26,005 bases of DNA. Origin: JAUVUV01 sp964548275. GTDB lineage: Bacteria; Gemmatimonadota; Glassbacteria; GWA2-58-10. A model generated the notes under the pieces. That model did not search any database. It saw only the letters and a list, made by a program, of their open reading frames with translations, and was not told where the DNA came from. Of the stretch, positions 8,285 through 16,158 are shown in pieces; the first letter of the stretch is position 1; each line of letters starts with the position of its first letter. Position numbers and translations under genes: made by a program. The stretch lies in NCBI GenBank assembly GCA_964548275.1, contig CAZJQI010000060.1, positions 1 through 26,005 on the forward strand. Reading direction: 5' to 3'.

Positions 8285-10099
8285 TTGAATATTCTCGGGA
8301 TATCGGCCTACTATCACGACAGCGCCGCGTGCCTGGTGCGGGACGGCAGAATAGCCGCCGCGGCCCAGGAGGAGCGTTTCACCAGAGTGAAACACGATTT
8401 CTCGTTTCCCTCGAATGCGATCGAGTATTGCCTGAGAAGCGGCGGGCTTAGCGTGGAGGAGCTCGACTATGTGGCGTTTTACGATAAGCCGTTCCGCAAG
8501 TTCGAGAGGATTCTGGAGACCTATCTTTCTTTTCCCGGGCGGGGTATCCGCTCCTTCCTTCAGGCCATACCGTTGTGGCTCAAGCAGAAACTGTTTCTGG
8601 GCGAGACGATCCGGCGCGAGCTCGGCTACGAGGGCAAGATAATCTTCCCCGAGCATCACGAGTCCCACGCGGCCAGCGCATTCTACCCATCACCGTTTGA
8701 GCAAGCAGCTATCCTCACCGTGGACGGGGTTGGTGAATGGGCCACGACCACCTGCGGCACGGGCCGGGGAAGTGAGATAGAGATTTTCGCAGAGCAGCAT
8801 TTCCCGCATTCCCTGGGACTGTTCTATTCGGCTTTTACCTATTTCACCGGTTTCAGGGTCAATTCCGGCGAGTACAAGATGATGGGGCTGGCGCCTTACG
8901 GCGAGCCTGTGTATGTAGACCTGATCCTGGAGGAGCTGATCGACCTGAAAGAAGACGGTTCATTTCGGCTCAACCTGGATTATTTCGATTACTGCGTTGG
9001 CCTGAGAATGACCAACGAGCGGTTTGAGCGTTTGTTCGGCGGGCCGCCGCGCAGGCCGGAAACGGAGTTTACCAAGCGGGAGATGGATATAGCGCGCTCG
9101 GCACAGGCGGTGACAGAAGAGGCGATGCTGCGCATGGCTCGCTTTGTGCACCGTGAAACCGGAATGAAAAAACTGTGTCTGGCTGGAGGCGTGGCGCTCA
9201 ATTGCGTGGGCAACGGCAGGATTCTCCGCGAGGGTCCGTTCGATGAGATCTGGATCCAGCCTGCTGCGGGAGATGCAGGAGGAGCCGTGGGAGCGGCACT
9301 TTTCACCTGGCACCGTTATCTGGGCAATCCCAGGAAAGCCGACAATGTGCACGACAGGCAGTTTGGAAGCTATCTGGGCCCTGAGTTCAAGGACGAGGAA
9401 ATAGAGGGATACCTTAAAAGAGAAAATTTCCCCTACCACAGGCTCGCTCCCGGGGAGGCAGCCTCAAGAGTAGCCGAGCTGATCGCCGAGGAGAAAGTGG
9501 TCGGTCTGTTCCAGGGAAGGATGGAGTTCGGGCCGCGTGCCCTGGGAGCCAGGAGCATTATCGGTGACGCCCGCTCGCCCAGGATGCAGCGGATCATGAA
9601 CCTGAAAATCAAGTTCCGCGAGTCGTTCCGCCCGTTTGCTCCCTCGGTGCTGGAGGAGGATGTTTCCGAATATTTCAAGATGGGCACGGCCAGCCCGTAC
9701 ATGCTGCTCACCGCTGATGTCCGGAACGACAAGAGAATGGACGGTGGGCCGGGTGAAGATATGGTAGGTCTGGAGAAGGTGAACCAGGTGCGCTCGTTGG
9801 TGCCGGCAATCACCCACGTGGACTACTCGGCAAGGATTCAGACAGTCAACCGGGAGCACAGCCCGCTCTACTACGATATTATCAAGAGTTTCAAAGAGCT
9901 GACCGGCTGCCCGGTGATTATCAACACCTCGTTCAACGTGCGCGGCGAGCCGATCGTGATGAGTCCGCAGCACGCCTATCGCTGTTTCATGCGCACCAAC
10001 ATGGATTACCTGGTCATGGGCGGTTTCCTGATCGATAAGCGTGAGCAGCCGCCGTGGCCGGAAAAGGACGAATGGAAGAAATCGATCGTGCCGGATTAA
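8285..10099 (+). CDS. Carbamoyltransferase, NodU/CmcH family
   Basis: The 604-aa enzyme is of the NodU/CmcH/TobZ type, which makes carbamoyl-AMP from carbamoyl phosphate and ATP and passes the carbamoyl group to a hydroxyl on a sugar or other small molecule. The N-terminal ASKHA-like domain starts with ILGISAYYHDSAA (H11) and carries the Fe/ATP-site motif HHESHAA (124-130). LTVDGVGEW follows, and the C-terminal carbamoyl-phosphate domain begins around FQGRMEFGPRALGARS (409-424) and contains FRPFAPSVL. The start is TTG at 8285 with a weak ribosome-binding site, so translation may be coupled to the peptide gene just upstream. The acceptor is unknown. The flanking membrane proteins suggest a membrane-associated or glycan acceptor. 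Confidence 0.93.
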   Translation: MNILGISAYYHDSAACLVRDGRIAAAAQEERFTRVKHDFSFPSNAIEYCLRSGGLSVEELDYVAFYDKPFRKFERILETYLSFPGRGIRSFLQAIPLWLKQKLFLGETIRRELGYEGKIIFPEHHESHAASAFYPSPFEQAAILTVDGVGEWATTTCGTGRGSEIEIFAEQHFPHSLGLFYSAFTYFTGFRVNSGEYKMMGLAPYGEPVYVDLILEELIDLKEDGSFRLNLDYFDYCVGLRMTNERFERLFGGPPRRPETEFTKREMDIARSAQAVTEEAMLRMARFVHRETGMKKLCLAGGVALNCVGNGRILREGPFDEIWIQPAAGDAGGAVGAALFTWHRYLGNPRKADNVHDRQFGSYLGPEFKDEEIEGYLKRENFPYHRLAPGEAASRVAELIAEEKVVGLFQGRMEFGPRALGARSIIGDARSPRMQRIMNLKIKFRESFRPFAPSVLEEDVSEYFKMGTASPYMLLTADVRNDKRMDGGPGEDMVGLEKVNQVRSLVPAITHVDYSARIQTVNREHSPLYYDIIKSFKELTGCPVIINTSFNVRGEPIVMSPQHAYRCFMRTNMDYLVMGGFLIDKREQPPWPEKDEWKKSIVPD

Positions 10100-10128
10100 G
10101 CCAGAGCAGGAGAGTGGAGGGTTATAAT

Positions 10129-10539
10129 TTGACCGGAAAAAGAAAAGAAGAGCAGGTTTCTGATTACAGATCGTTCGGCTTATGGGTCGGCGGGGCGTTC
10201 TGCGCTTTGAGCGGACTGTTTTACTGGTGGGGTTTCCCCACTGGATTCAAGGTCCCCGCTACTATCGGCGGGCTGCTTTTGATCACAGGGCTGCTCTGGC
10301 CCATATCGCTCAAATATGTGTACAGGGGATGGATGAAATTCGCCTTTGCCGCTGCCTGGTTTAACACGCGCCTGATTCTGTCTCTGATGTTCTACCTGGT
10401 GATGACCCCGGTGGCGGCTTTGCTTAAGCTGTTCGGCAAAAAGCCCCTGGCCATCGGCTGGGACAAGCAGGCATCCAGTTACTGGATCCGCCGCGAGAAG
10501 GTGCCATTTGATCCCACACGCTACGAAAAGCATTTCTGA
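10129..10539 (+). CDS. SxtJ-like membrane protein
   Basis: A 136-aa protein with three predicted membrane helices (SFGLWVGG..., ATIGGLLLITGLL..., RLILSLMFYLVM...) and a C-terminal tail containing YWIRREK and FDP, as seen in small proteins named after SxtJ of the saxitoxin cluster. These usually sit beside carbamoyltransferases. I chose TTG 10129 because GGAGGG lies upstream at the proper distance. An in-frame ATG at 10054 would overlap the carbamoyltransferase by 46 bp. A terminator follows at 10577. Biochemical function is unknown. Confidence 0.82.
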   Translation: MTGKRKEEQVSDYRSFGLWVGGAFCALSGLFYWWGFPTGFKVPATIGGLLLITGLLWPISLKYVYRGWMKFAFAAAWFNTRLILSLMFYLVMTPVAALLKLFGKKPLAIGWDKQASSYWIRREKVPFDPTRYEKHF

Positions 10540-10576
10540 TTTGAATTTTCTGCAAGATCGGATAAATCTCAGGCAC

Positions 10577-10609
10577 AAAAAAGCCGCGCTAAATAAACGC
10601 GGCTTTTTT
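10577..10609. terminator. Bidirectional Rho-independent terminator
   Basis: AAAAAAGCCGCG (10577-10588) pairs perfectly with CGCGGCTTTTTT (10598-10609) around a 9-nt loop. T runs follow on both strands. It ends the carbamoyltransferase cassette on the plus strand and the converging flgM transcript on the minus strand. Confidence 0.92.
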
Positions 10610-10633
10610 GTTTGCCTGATCTTTTCTTGAACC

Positions 10634-11062
10634 TCAGCCAAGCAGATCATCGAGCATCTTTTCGGCTATATTCCCGGCCACTTCTGGCGAGTCGTAGTAG
10701 CCCGACTGGATTCTTTCTTTTATCTGTGCGAGTTTTTCTTCACTGGCCTCAATATCGCCTGTCTCGGCCAGCATGGCCTTGATAAGCGGTTGTTCGATGT
10801 TTATCAGATTCGAGAGAGTGCCGCTTTTGAGAATGGCCTCAGCGGTGCGTTCTACAACCTTATCTGTGATCAGATTGCCGGAGGCCAGATCGGTATCTAC
10901 ACGCTGAAGAGACCGGGCTTGCTCGGAGATAGTGACTTTATCCGCTTTGAGCTTGGGGCTGCTGGGTGCCTTTGGCTTGGTCGTCTCTTTGTCAGTATCT
11001 ATCTGGGTGGTTTTTTTCGGGTCCTGGGTCTTTGTTTTTTGTATGCCTGGATCGATTTTCAT
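10634..11062 (-). CDS. flgM: Anti-sigma-28 factor FlgM-like protein
   Basis: FlgM binds and blocks the flagellar sigma factor FliA until it is exported through the finished hook-basal body. The 142-aa product has a long Lys/Thr/Asp-rich disordered N-terminus, then KADKVTISEQARSLQ, the typical linker of FlgM proteins. Its C-terminal helices EEKLAQIKERIQSGYY...VAEKML-like (here NIAEKMLDDLL) form the sigma-binding region. It is longer than the usual ~95 residues because of the N-terminal extension. It follows the flgN-like gene on the same strand, the normal flgN-flgM pairing. No other flagellar gene is in the window. GAGAGG lies upstream of the ATG. Confidence 0.85.
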   Translation of the reverse strand: MKIDPGIQKTKTQDPKKTTQIDTDKETTKPKAPSSPKLKADKVTISEQARSLQRVDTDLASGNLITDKVVERTAEAILKSGTLSNLINIEQPLIKAMLAETGDIEASEEKLAQIKERIQSGYYDSPEVAGNIAEKMLDDLLG

Positions 11063-11215
11063 TGTCTATGCCTCTCGAGGTGCAAAGCTTACCCTAGCTT
11101 TCCATTTTCCCTCGCGGGAAAGATAGCTTTTCTAACTATCATCCATAGATAATATAACCCTCGAACCGCCTGATTTCAATATCGGCTTGATGAGCGGATT
11201 CCTTTAAAGGGTCTC

Positions 11216-11674
11216 TCAGGTTCTGATATCCTTGAAACGCGCTTTTGCATTGTGCGGCACCCGCACGTATTTGCGCAGCAGCTTTTTACCTTTTCTCAGC
11301 GTGTAAATACCACCGGCAAGTTCTTCCCTGATACCGGCTGCTTTTTTCAGGCTTTCGGCTTCCCGACCGGCAAAAAGATCCAACTGGACCAATAGACGGG
11401 CCAGCAGTTCGGCTGATTTCCTGGCCGTATCGCGGTCTTTGGCGGCCGCTACTTGGGCCAGTGAGGTTAGCTTATCCCAGTCTTCCATCCTGGTCAGGAT
11501 CTTCGACTTGCGTTCCAGAATCTGGATAAGCTCCTCGTTATCCTCCTTATCGAAAAGAGATTCCTGCTGTTCGACCAGTTGACCGTAACGTTTGAGACGT
11601 GCAAGCTGGCGATTCAGCAATTCGTTGAACCGGTCGATATCTTTTTGTACCAAATGGCGCTCCAATTTTATCAT
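11216..11674 (-). CDS. flgN: FlgN-like flagellar export chaperone
   Basis: FlgN keeps the hook-filament junction proteins FlgK and FlgL soluble until export. The 152-aa product is almost entirely alpha-helical coiled coil. The N-terminal part (LVQKDIDRFNELLNRQ, then LVEQQESLFDKED, ERKSKILTRM) follows the FlgN family heptads. A basic tail (LRKGKKLLRKYVR) is typical of the C-terminal substrate-binding end. No catalytic motif is expected. The assignment rests on coiled-coil character, size and its place directly before flgM, 153 bp apart. The ribosome-binding site is weak. Confidence 0.75.
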   Translation of the reverse strand: MIKLERHLVQKDIDRFNELLNRQLARLKRYGQLVEQQESLFDKEDNEELIQILERKSKILTRMEDWDKLTSLAQVAAAKDRDTARKSAELLARLLVQLDLFAGREAESLKKAAGIREELAGGIYTLRKGKKLLRKYVRVPHNAKARFKDIRT

Positions 11675-11822
11675 GCCGGTTTTTTCAAATTCTTACCCGG
11701 CTGTCTATGCAAGTTTCACGCCTGAACCTTGACCAGGGCAAAAGGCCGCCACAGCCTTTATGGGCTGGTGGATAAAGCGGAATTGCGTCGCGGCAATTAT
11801 TTTCTCGAGCGAATATTACGGC

Positions 11823-12983
11823 TCACCCCTTGATAGCCTCTTCCAGGACAGCCTTACGCACCTGGTCATCCAGCGGGCGGGGATTTGTTTTGATATTGGT
11901 CGAAAGCTTACTCGCTTCAAGAATCGGGCCGATTTCCTCCTGGCTGATTCCGATGGCGCCGAGCGAGTGAGGAAGATCGAGCTGGCGAGCGAATTCGAAA
12001 AGCTCCTCAACCAGTGCACGGGCCTGTTGAACTGGGTCCTCGCGGTGCGGGCAGCGGAACTGGTAGGCCAGTTCGGCGATTTTTTGATCCGCCCAGCCGA
12101 TATTCGCCTCCAGGCACCAGGGAGTCAGCACTCCCACCAGAAAACCGTGCGAGAGGCCCTTGTAGCTTCCCAAAGCCATTGCCATCTCGTGGCCCAGGCC
12201 CACTCCGGTGGCTATCGCCACTCCGCCGAGCAGCGAGGCAACAAGCATGTTGTGGCGCGCCTGGATGTTTTTTCCCTCGGCTACCGCAACAGACAGGTTG
12301 TCCCTGACCAGGCGCACCGCACGCGCCCCTGCCGCGGAGGTGATCGCATTGCCGGCGGTGCTCAGATATCCCTCGATAGCCTGCCCCAGGGCATCCAGGC
12401 CGGTGTCGCGGGTTAGCTCAGGGGGCAGGCCCACAGTGGCCTCTGCATCCAGGAGAGCCACTTTGGAAACCATCTCCCAGGAGTAGATCGTCATTTTCAC
12501 TTTAAGCCTAGGATTGGTCATCACACTGACCTTGGTGGCCTCACTGCCTGTGCCGGCAGTCATCGGAATACAGATCACCGGTTTGCAGGGTTGGGTTAGC
12601 TCGCGTTTGCCAAGCTGGTAATCCTCAGCCGGCAGGGGATTTTCCTGAAGCATGGCGACAAGTTTTACCGTATCAAGCACGCTTCCCCCACCCAGGCCGA
12701 TAAATACCTCACAGGCTTTCTTTTTCGCCAGCACAGCTCCCTGCTCCGCTATTTCGAGCAGGGGTTCGGCCGGGATACCGTCGAATATCTCGTATTCCAG
12801 GCCTTGGGCTTTGAGGGATTTCTCCACCCGCCCCAGCAGGCCCGATTTTCGCGCAGCCGAGCGTCCCGTGCAGACAAAGGCGCGCGTTCCGAATTTTTTG
12901 GCCCAGGCTCCAACACCATCGATACAGCCGGGCTTTGCCTCGATCCAGCGGGGAAAGGCGAAAGCTTCGATCAGACCGTGCAT
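11823..12983 (-). CDS. Iron-type (group III) alcohol dehydrogenase
   Basis: The 386-aa protein has the two-domain fold of Fe-dependent alcohol dehydrogenases/dehydroquinate-synthase-like enzymes, which interconvert alcohols and aldehydes with NAD(P)H. It has the dinucleotide motif GLGGGSVLDT (96-105), TAGTGSE (142-148), the metal ligands D197, H265 and H279, and HGFLVGVLTP at the C-terminal side. Two usual residues differ: the second metal ligand His is Gln (Q201 in DALGQAIEGY) and the catalytic His after H265 is Met (M269 in GHEMAMALG). A Gln at the first site is known in some family members. I chose ATG 12983, with GGAG six bases upstream, over an in-frame ATG at 13019. The substrate is unknown. 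Confidence 0.9.
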   Translation of the reverse strand: MHGLIEAFAFPRWIEAKPGCIDGVGAWAKKFGTRAFVCTGRSAARKSGLLGRVEKSLKAQGLEYEIFDGIPAEPLLEIAEQGAVLAKKKACEVFIGLGGGSVLDTVKLVAMLQENPLPAEDYQLGKRELTQPCKPVICIPMTAGTGSEATKVSVMTNPRLKVKMTIYSWEMVSKVALLDAEATVGLPPELTRDTGLDALGQAIEGYLSTAGNAITSAAGARAVRLVRDNLSVAVAEGKNIQARHNMLVASLLGGVAIATGVGLGHEMAMALGSYKGLSHGFLVGVLTPWCLEANIGWADQKIAELAYQFRCPHREDPVQQARALVEELFEFARQLDLPHSLGAIGISQEEIGPILEASKLSTNIKTNPRPLDDQVRKAVLEEAIKG

Positions 12984-13047
12984 CGTTGTCTCCGTAAGCA
13001 TTCTTATTAATTCAGGCACGATGCGCCGTGCCCCTGGAATTTATTTA

Positions 13048-13076
13048 ATAATCGCTTTTATCATTCTAACAGTCAA
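13048..13076 (-). promoter_or_regulatory. Candidate sigma-70 promoter for Fe-ADH gene
   Basis: On the minus strand TTGACT (13076-13071) and GATTAT (13053-13048) are separated by exactly 17 bases. The predicted start of transcription near 13041 gives a leader of about 58 nt before the ATG at 12983. Confidence 0.5.
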
Positions 13077-13221
13077 TTCTGCTAAATTCGGAAAGATTAT
13101 TCAAGGAATTTCGAGAAAATGCACAGAATTGGATTCCAGAGAATAAAGCTTTGCTATCAAAGTTCTTCCGGCAGGAAACAGATGTGTTTATTTTTTTGTT
13201 GCACCCTTTATTGTCTGCCCA

Positions 13222-13566
13222 ATGATTCTCGATCTTCAGGTTAAGCTCTCCCGCCGTCTCGGGTGCCGATGCCTGGGCACGGTGATAAAGGGGGGAAGCG
13301 GAGGTATTCGCGGGGCGCCGGAAGGAATGAACCGTAAACTTTTCGGTAACTTTTTCGAGCTCGGGAGAATTTTCGGCAAGACCGGCTGATTCGATAGGGA
13401 GATTATCGGGCAGTTCGCCGGGCCGGTGCGCTTCTCAAAACGCGGTTTGCTCGGCGCCAGGCTCGGCGGAAAGATGGGAGAGCTGCTTTACCGGGACAGG
13501 ATGCTCAAGAAACACCCCACGTACGATAAGCGCTCTGCAAGGCCCTATGAACCCGAAAAACAATAA
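13222..13566 (+). pseudogene. Possible broken ORF with in-frame UGA
   Basis: One reading frame runs from ATG 13222 to a TAA at 13564-13566 and is interrupted only by a UGA at 13387-13389. The 3' half (about 58 codons, FDREIIGQ...KHPTYDKR...) has coding-like, GC-rich third positions. A GGAAGG followed by ATG 13327 shows a start-like context. No family was recognised. Best reading: a small gene inactivated by one stop codon, or a remnant upstream of the Gfo/Idh gene. UGA recoding is possible but unsupported. The 240 bp between 12984 and 13221 contain the Fe-ADH promoter and otherwise nothing seen. Confidence 0.3.
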
Positions 13567-13611
13567 CTCTGGAATCAACATTATTTCCTCACTAAAAAGG
13601 AGGGTCTCCCG

Positions 13612-14853
13612 ATGAGTGACGAATCCCGTAGAGACAGGATCAGCCGCCGCAGTTTTCTGGGCACAGCGGCAGGATTCGCTGCCGGGGCAATGGCCGCCGG
13701 CCAGGTTTCTGCGCAGAAAGGCGCGGTGTATCCGAAATCGGACAGGCTGGTCCGGATCGGCGTTATCGGCGGCGGGTTCGGCCGGAGTTTCTACTGGCAG
13801 GAGCACCCGCACAGCAGGGTCACCGCAGTATGCGACCTTCGCCGGGACCGCATCGAGGCCCTGAAAGAGACTTTCCTCTGCGACACGGGTTATACGGACT
13901 ACAGGGAATTGGTCAGGGACCCGAACGTGGATGCAGTGGCTGTTTTCACCCCGGCGCCCCTTCACGTGCCGATGGCCGTGGACGCTTTGGAAGCCGGCAA
14001 GCACGTGATCAGCGCGGTGCCGGCAGGGATGAGTGAACAAGAATGCGTGAAATTGCTCGAGACAGTGAGACGCACCGGAATGCTCTACATGATGGCGGAA
14101 ACCAGTTTCTACCGCCGTGAGATAATCACCTGCCGACAGTGGGCTGCGGAGAAAAAGTTCGGCGAGATTTTTTACTCAGAAAGCGAGTACCACCATGACG
14201 GCCTGGAACCGCTGTGGTGGGACGAAAACGGCAAGCCGACCTGGCGCCACGGTTTCCCGCCGATGCTCTACCCGACCCACTGCACGGGGATGATCGTGCC
14301 GGTAACCGGCGAGCGGCTGACCGAGGTGACCGCAGTGGGCTGGGGCGAGGATGACCAGGCTATCCGGGGCAACCGGTATGATAATCCGTTCTACAGCCAG
14401 ACTGCGTTTTTCAAGACCAGCCGCGGGCATGCCTCGCGGGTGGCCGTTTACTGGAAAGTGGCCTCAGGAGGCACCGAGCGCGGCCAGTTTCTCGGCACCC
14501 GGATGTCATTTTACATGCCGCGCCCTGGCGGGGTGCCGGCAATGGTCGCCCGCAGGGAAAAGGGGGAGGTGATCAAGAACAAGTACACCGAGAGTAAAAT
14601 AGTTACCGAGCCGTACGAGGTGCCGGACCATTATGAGCTTTTGCCAGAGCCCCTGCGCCACCCCAGCGGCCACGGCGGCTCGCATACCCATATCACCCAC
14701 GAGTTCGTGACAGCGCTGATCGAGAAACGCCAGCCTGATGTCAATGTTTGGGAGGCGCTGGCCTATACTGTGCCCGGGTTCTACGCACACCAGTCCGCAC
14801 TGGAGGGGGGAACGCTGAAAAAAGTCCCGGATTACGGGAGGGGATGCAAGTAA
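13612..14853 (+). CDS. Secreted Gfo/Idh/MocA family oxidoreductase
   Basis: A 413-aa protein with a twin-arginine signal: SRRSFLG at 11-17 followed by an Ala/Gly-rich helix and a likely cleavage site near VSAQK. It is therefore exported folded, with cofactor. The Rossmann fold carries IGVIGGGFG (49-57), and the usual family region after GKHV (130-133) reads ISAVPAG instead of the canonical EKP, so the normal catalytic lysine is absent. Such signal-bearing members are common in Planctomycetes and related groups, where they act on sugars or glycosides. No activity can be assigned here. AAAGGAGGG lies upstream of ATG 13612. It ends just before the AT-rich island. Confidence 0.88.
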   Translation: MSDESRRDRISRRSFLGTAAGFAAGAMAAGQVSAQKGAVYPKSDRLVRIGVIGGGFGRSFYWQEHPHSRVTAVCDLRRDRIEALKETFLCDTGYTDYRELVRDPNVDAVAVFTPAPLHVPMAVDALEAGKHVISAVPAGMSEQECVKLLETVRRTGMLYMMAETSFYRREIITCRQWAAEKKFGEIFYSESEYHHDGLEPLWWDENGKPTWRHGFPPMLYPTHCTGMIVPVTGERLTEVTAVGWGEDDQAIRGNRYDNPFYSQTAFFKTSRGHASRVAVYWKVASGGTERGQFLGTRMSFYMPRPGGVPAMVARREKGEVIKNKYTESKIVTEPYEVPDHYELLPEPLRHPSGHGGSHTHITHEFVTALIEKRQPDVNVWEALAYTVPGFYAHQSALEGGTLKKVPDYGRGCK

Positions 14854-14903
14854 GATTTAAAATATTTGATATTGGTTCAAATTACGATAAGATACTCAAC
14901 TTG

Positions 14904-14932
14904 TTGATTTATTAAGAATAATATCTTATAAT
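14904..14932 (+). promoter_or_regulatory. Near-consensus sigma-70 promoter of the island operon
   Basis: TTGATT (14904-14909) and a perfect TATAAT (14927-14932) are separated by 17 bases. They lie 60 bp before the first island ATG and are the best promoter seen in the window. Background AT content raises the chance of random matches, but spacing and position fit. Confidence 0.65.
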
Positions 14933-14992
14933 TTATTATAAAGAAATATATTGCTATATATAAAATAAAGAACCTAAAAAATTGAGGTTCAA

Positions 14993-15562
14993 ATGGCTAA
15001 TCTAGATAGAAAAATTCTTATAATGTTTCTCTTAGGAGAAACTCCAAGTGGCTTGACTAAAGATGGAATAGGTGGAATAACAAGATTACAAAAATATTTG
15101 TTTCTTCTGGAAAATGAAGAGGGAATTAAACCAGAAGAAAATGATTTTGAGTTCGAAGCTTATAAAGTAGGACCTTATTCGTCAAAATTATACGATGATT
15201 TGGAATTTTTGGAAAATTCAGGATTAATTGAAGGTAACTTAGCAGGAGAAGCAACAGAAGAAGAAGCCACTGAAATAGATATGATGAGTTTTGATGATTT
15301 TATAAATGACGAGGACACTAAGGCAGCAGATGCATATGAAGAGAGAAAGTATTCTTTAACAGAAAAAGGGTTAAATTTTATTAAGGAGAAAATTTATAAT
15401 GAAGAATACAAGCCAGCTATTGAAGGGATTAGAAAAATAAAGTCAAAATTTGGCTATTATTCATTAACAGATTTATTACTATACGTATACTCTAAATACC
15501 CAGAAATGACCATAGAATCAGAAATAAAAGAGAAAATTTTGCGGAGAAGGCAAAAATTATGA
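14993..15562 (+). CDS. YwgA/SocA-like winged-helix protein
   Basis: A 189-aa soluble protein. The N-terminal half has the pattern seen in YwgA and Panacea/SocA-type (DUF4065-like) proteins: ITRLQKYLFLLE (29-40), then FEAYKVGPYSSKLYDDLEFLENSGLIE (in parts 54-80), then an acidic insert (84-110) and YSLTEKGLNFIKE, a winged-helix wing. The C-terminal part (SLTDLLLYVYSKYPEMT) is helical. Such proteins occur in toxin-antitoxin and defence loci as antitoxins, regulators or adaptors. The exact role here is unknown. It is the first gene of the island operon, and its end overlaps the next start by ATGA. No catalytic motif is seen. Confidence 0.6.
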   Translation: MANLDRKILIMFLLGETPSGLTKDGIGGITRLQKYLFLLENEEGIKPEENDFEFEAYKVGPYSSKLYDDLEFLENSGLIEGNLAGEATEEEATEIDMMSFDDFINDEDTKAADAYEERKYSLTEKGLNFIKEKIYNEEYKPAIEGIRKIKSKFGYYSLTDLLLYVYSKYPEMTIESEIKEKILRRRQKL

Positions 15563-16158
15563 ATTATTTTGAAATTCTAGATTTCATATTAAAGGTTCAT
15601 GGTACTGTATTAGGGGCTGCGATTCTAGCATATTACAAATTTGGTGATAGAACAGATTTATACAGTAAATCTCTTAGTGGATCGGATTCTATTTTAGAAC
15701 AAGTAAAAAAAGAAATTTCAATTTCTTTGGGAGATAGTCTAAAAAGAGTCATAAAAGAATCTGAAATTGTTAAACCTATCCTAAATTTTAAAGGAAACTG
15801 GTATAGAGAAGACTTAGTTATACCATTGGAGAGCGAAGAATTTCGAGAAGTAATTTACGATTTTGTAGAAAAAGGATGCTTGGTAAAATATAAAATCCTA
15901 ATCGAGTCTAGGTATTCATGGTGCAAATGGTTTAAAATATTAAGCTGGACTATTCTTTTTTTACTTATTTGGCAGGTTATTGCGCTAATATTTACAGGTT
16001 CGATAAGAATATTCCAGCCAAATTTTCCAAATTGGGTTGTTATCAGCTCTGTTATTCCAACAGTTTTTGGAGTTCTATGTTGCGTACTGGAATTGATACC
16101 AATATTGCAAAATCATGATAAGATTATTAAATATAGGGAAAAGTATTATGGACTTTGA
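15559..16158 (+). CDS. Three-helix membrane protein, unknown
   Basis: A 199-aa protein starting in the ATGA overlap with the previous gene. Predicted membrane segments lie at about 8-26, 127-147 and 158-180, with a hydrophilic central domain (30-125) containing NWYREDLVIPLESEEFREVIYDF-like alternating strands and helices (pieces near 80-102). The C-terminus after the last helix is basic. No family was recognised. In a nuclease-containing operon it could be a membrane-disrupting effector, sensor or anchor, but this is inference from layout only. The AT-rich codon use matches its neighbours. Confidence 0.75.
   Translation: MNYFEILDFILKVHGTVLGAAILAYYKFGDRTDLYSKSLSGSDSILEQVKKEISISLGDSLKRVIKESEIVKPILNFKGNWYREDLVIPLESEEFREVIYDFVEKGCLVKYKILIESRYSWCKWFKILSWTILFLLIWQVIALIFTGSIRIFQPNFPNWVVISSVIPTVFGVLCCVLELIPILQNHDKIIKYREKYYGL

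Noticed and set aside
13327..13566. Selenoprotein interpretation of the in-frame UGA
   Set aside because: No known selenoprotein motif surrounds the UGA and no SECIS-like hairpin was evident; a broken gene is simpler.
13435..14040. 201-codon minus-strand ORF opposite the Gfo/Idh gene
   Set aside because: Antisense shadow of a clear Tat-signal oxidoreductase.
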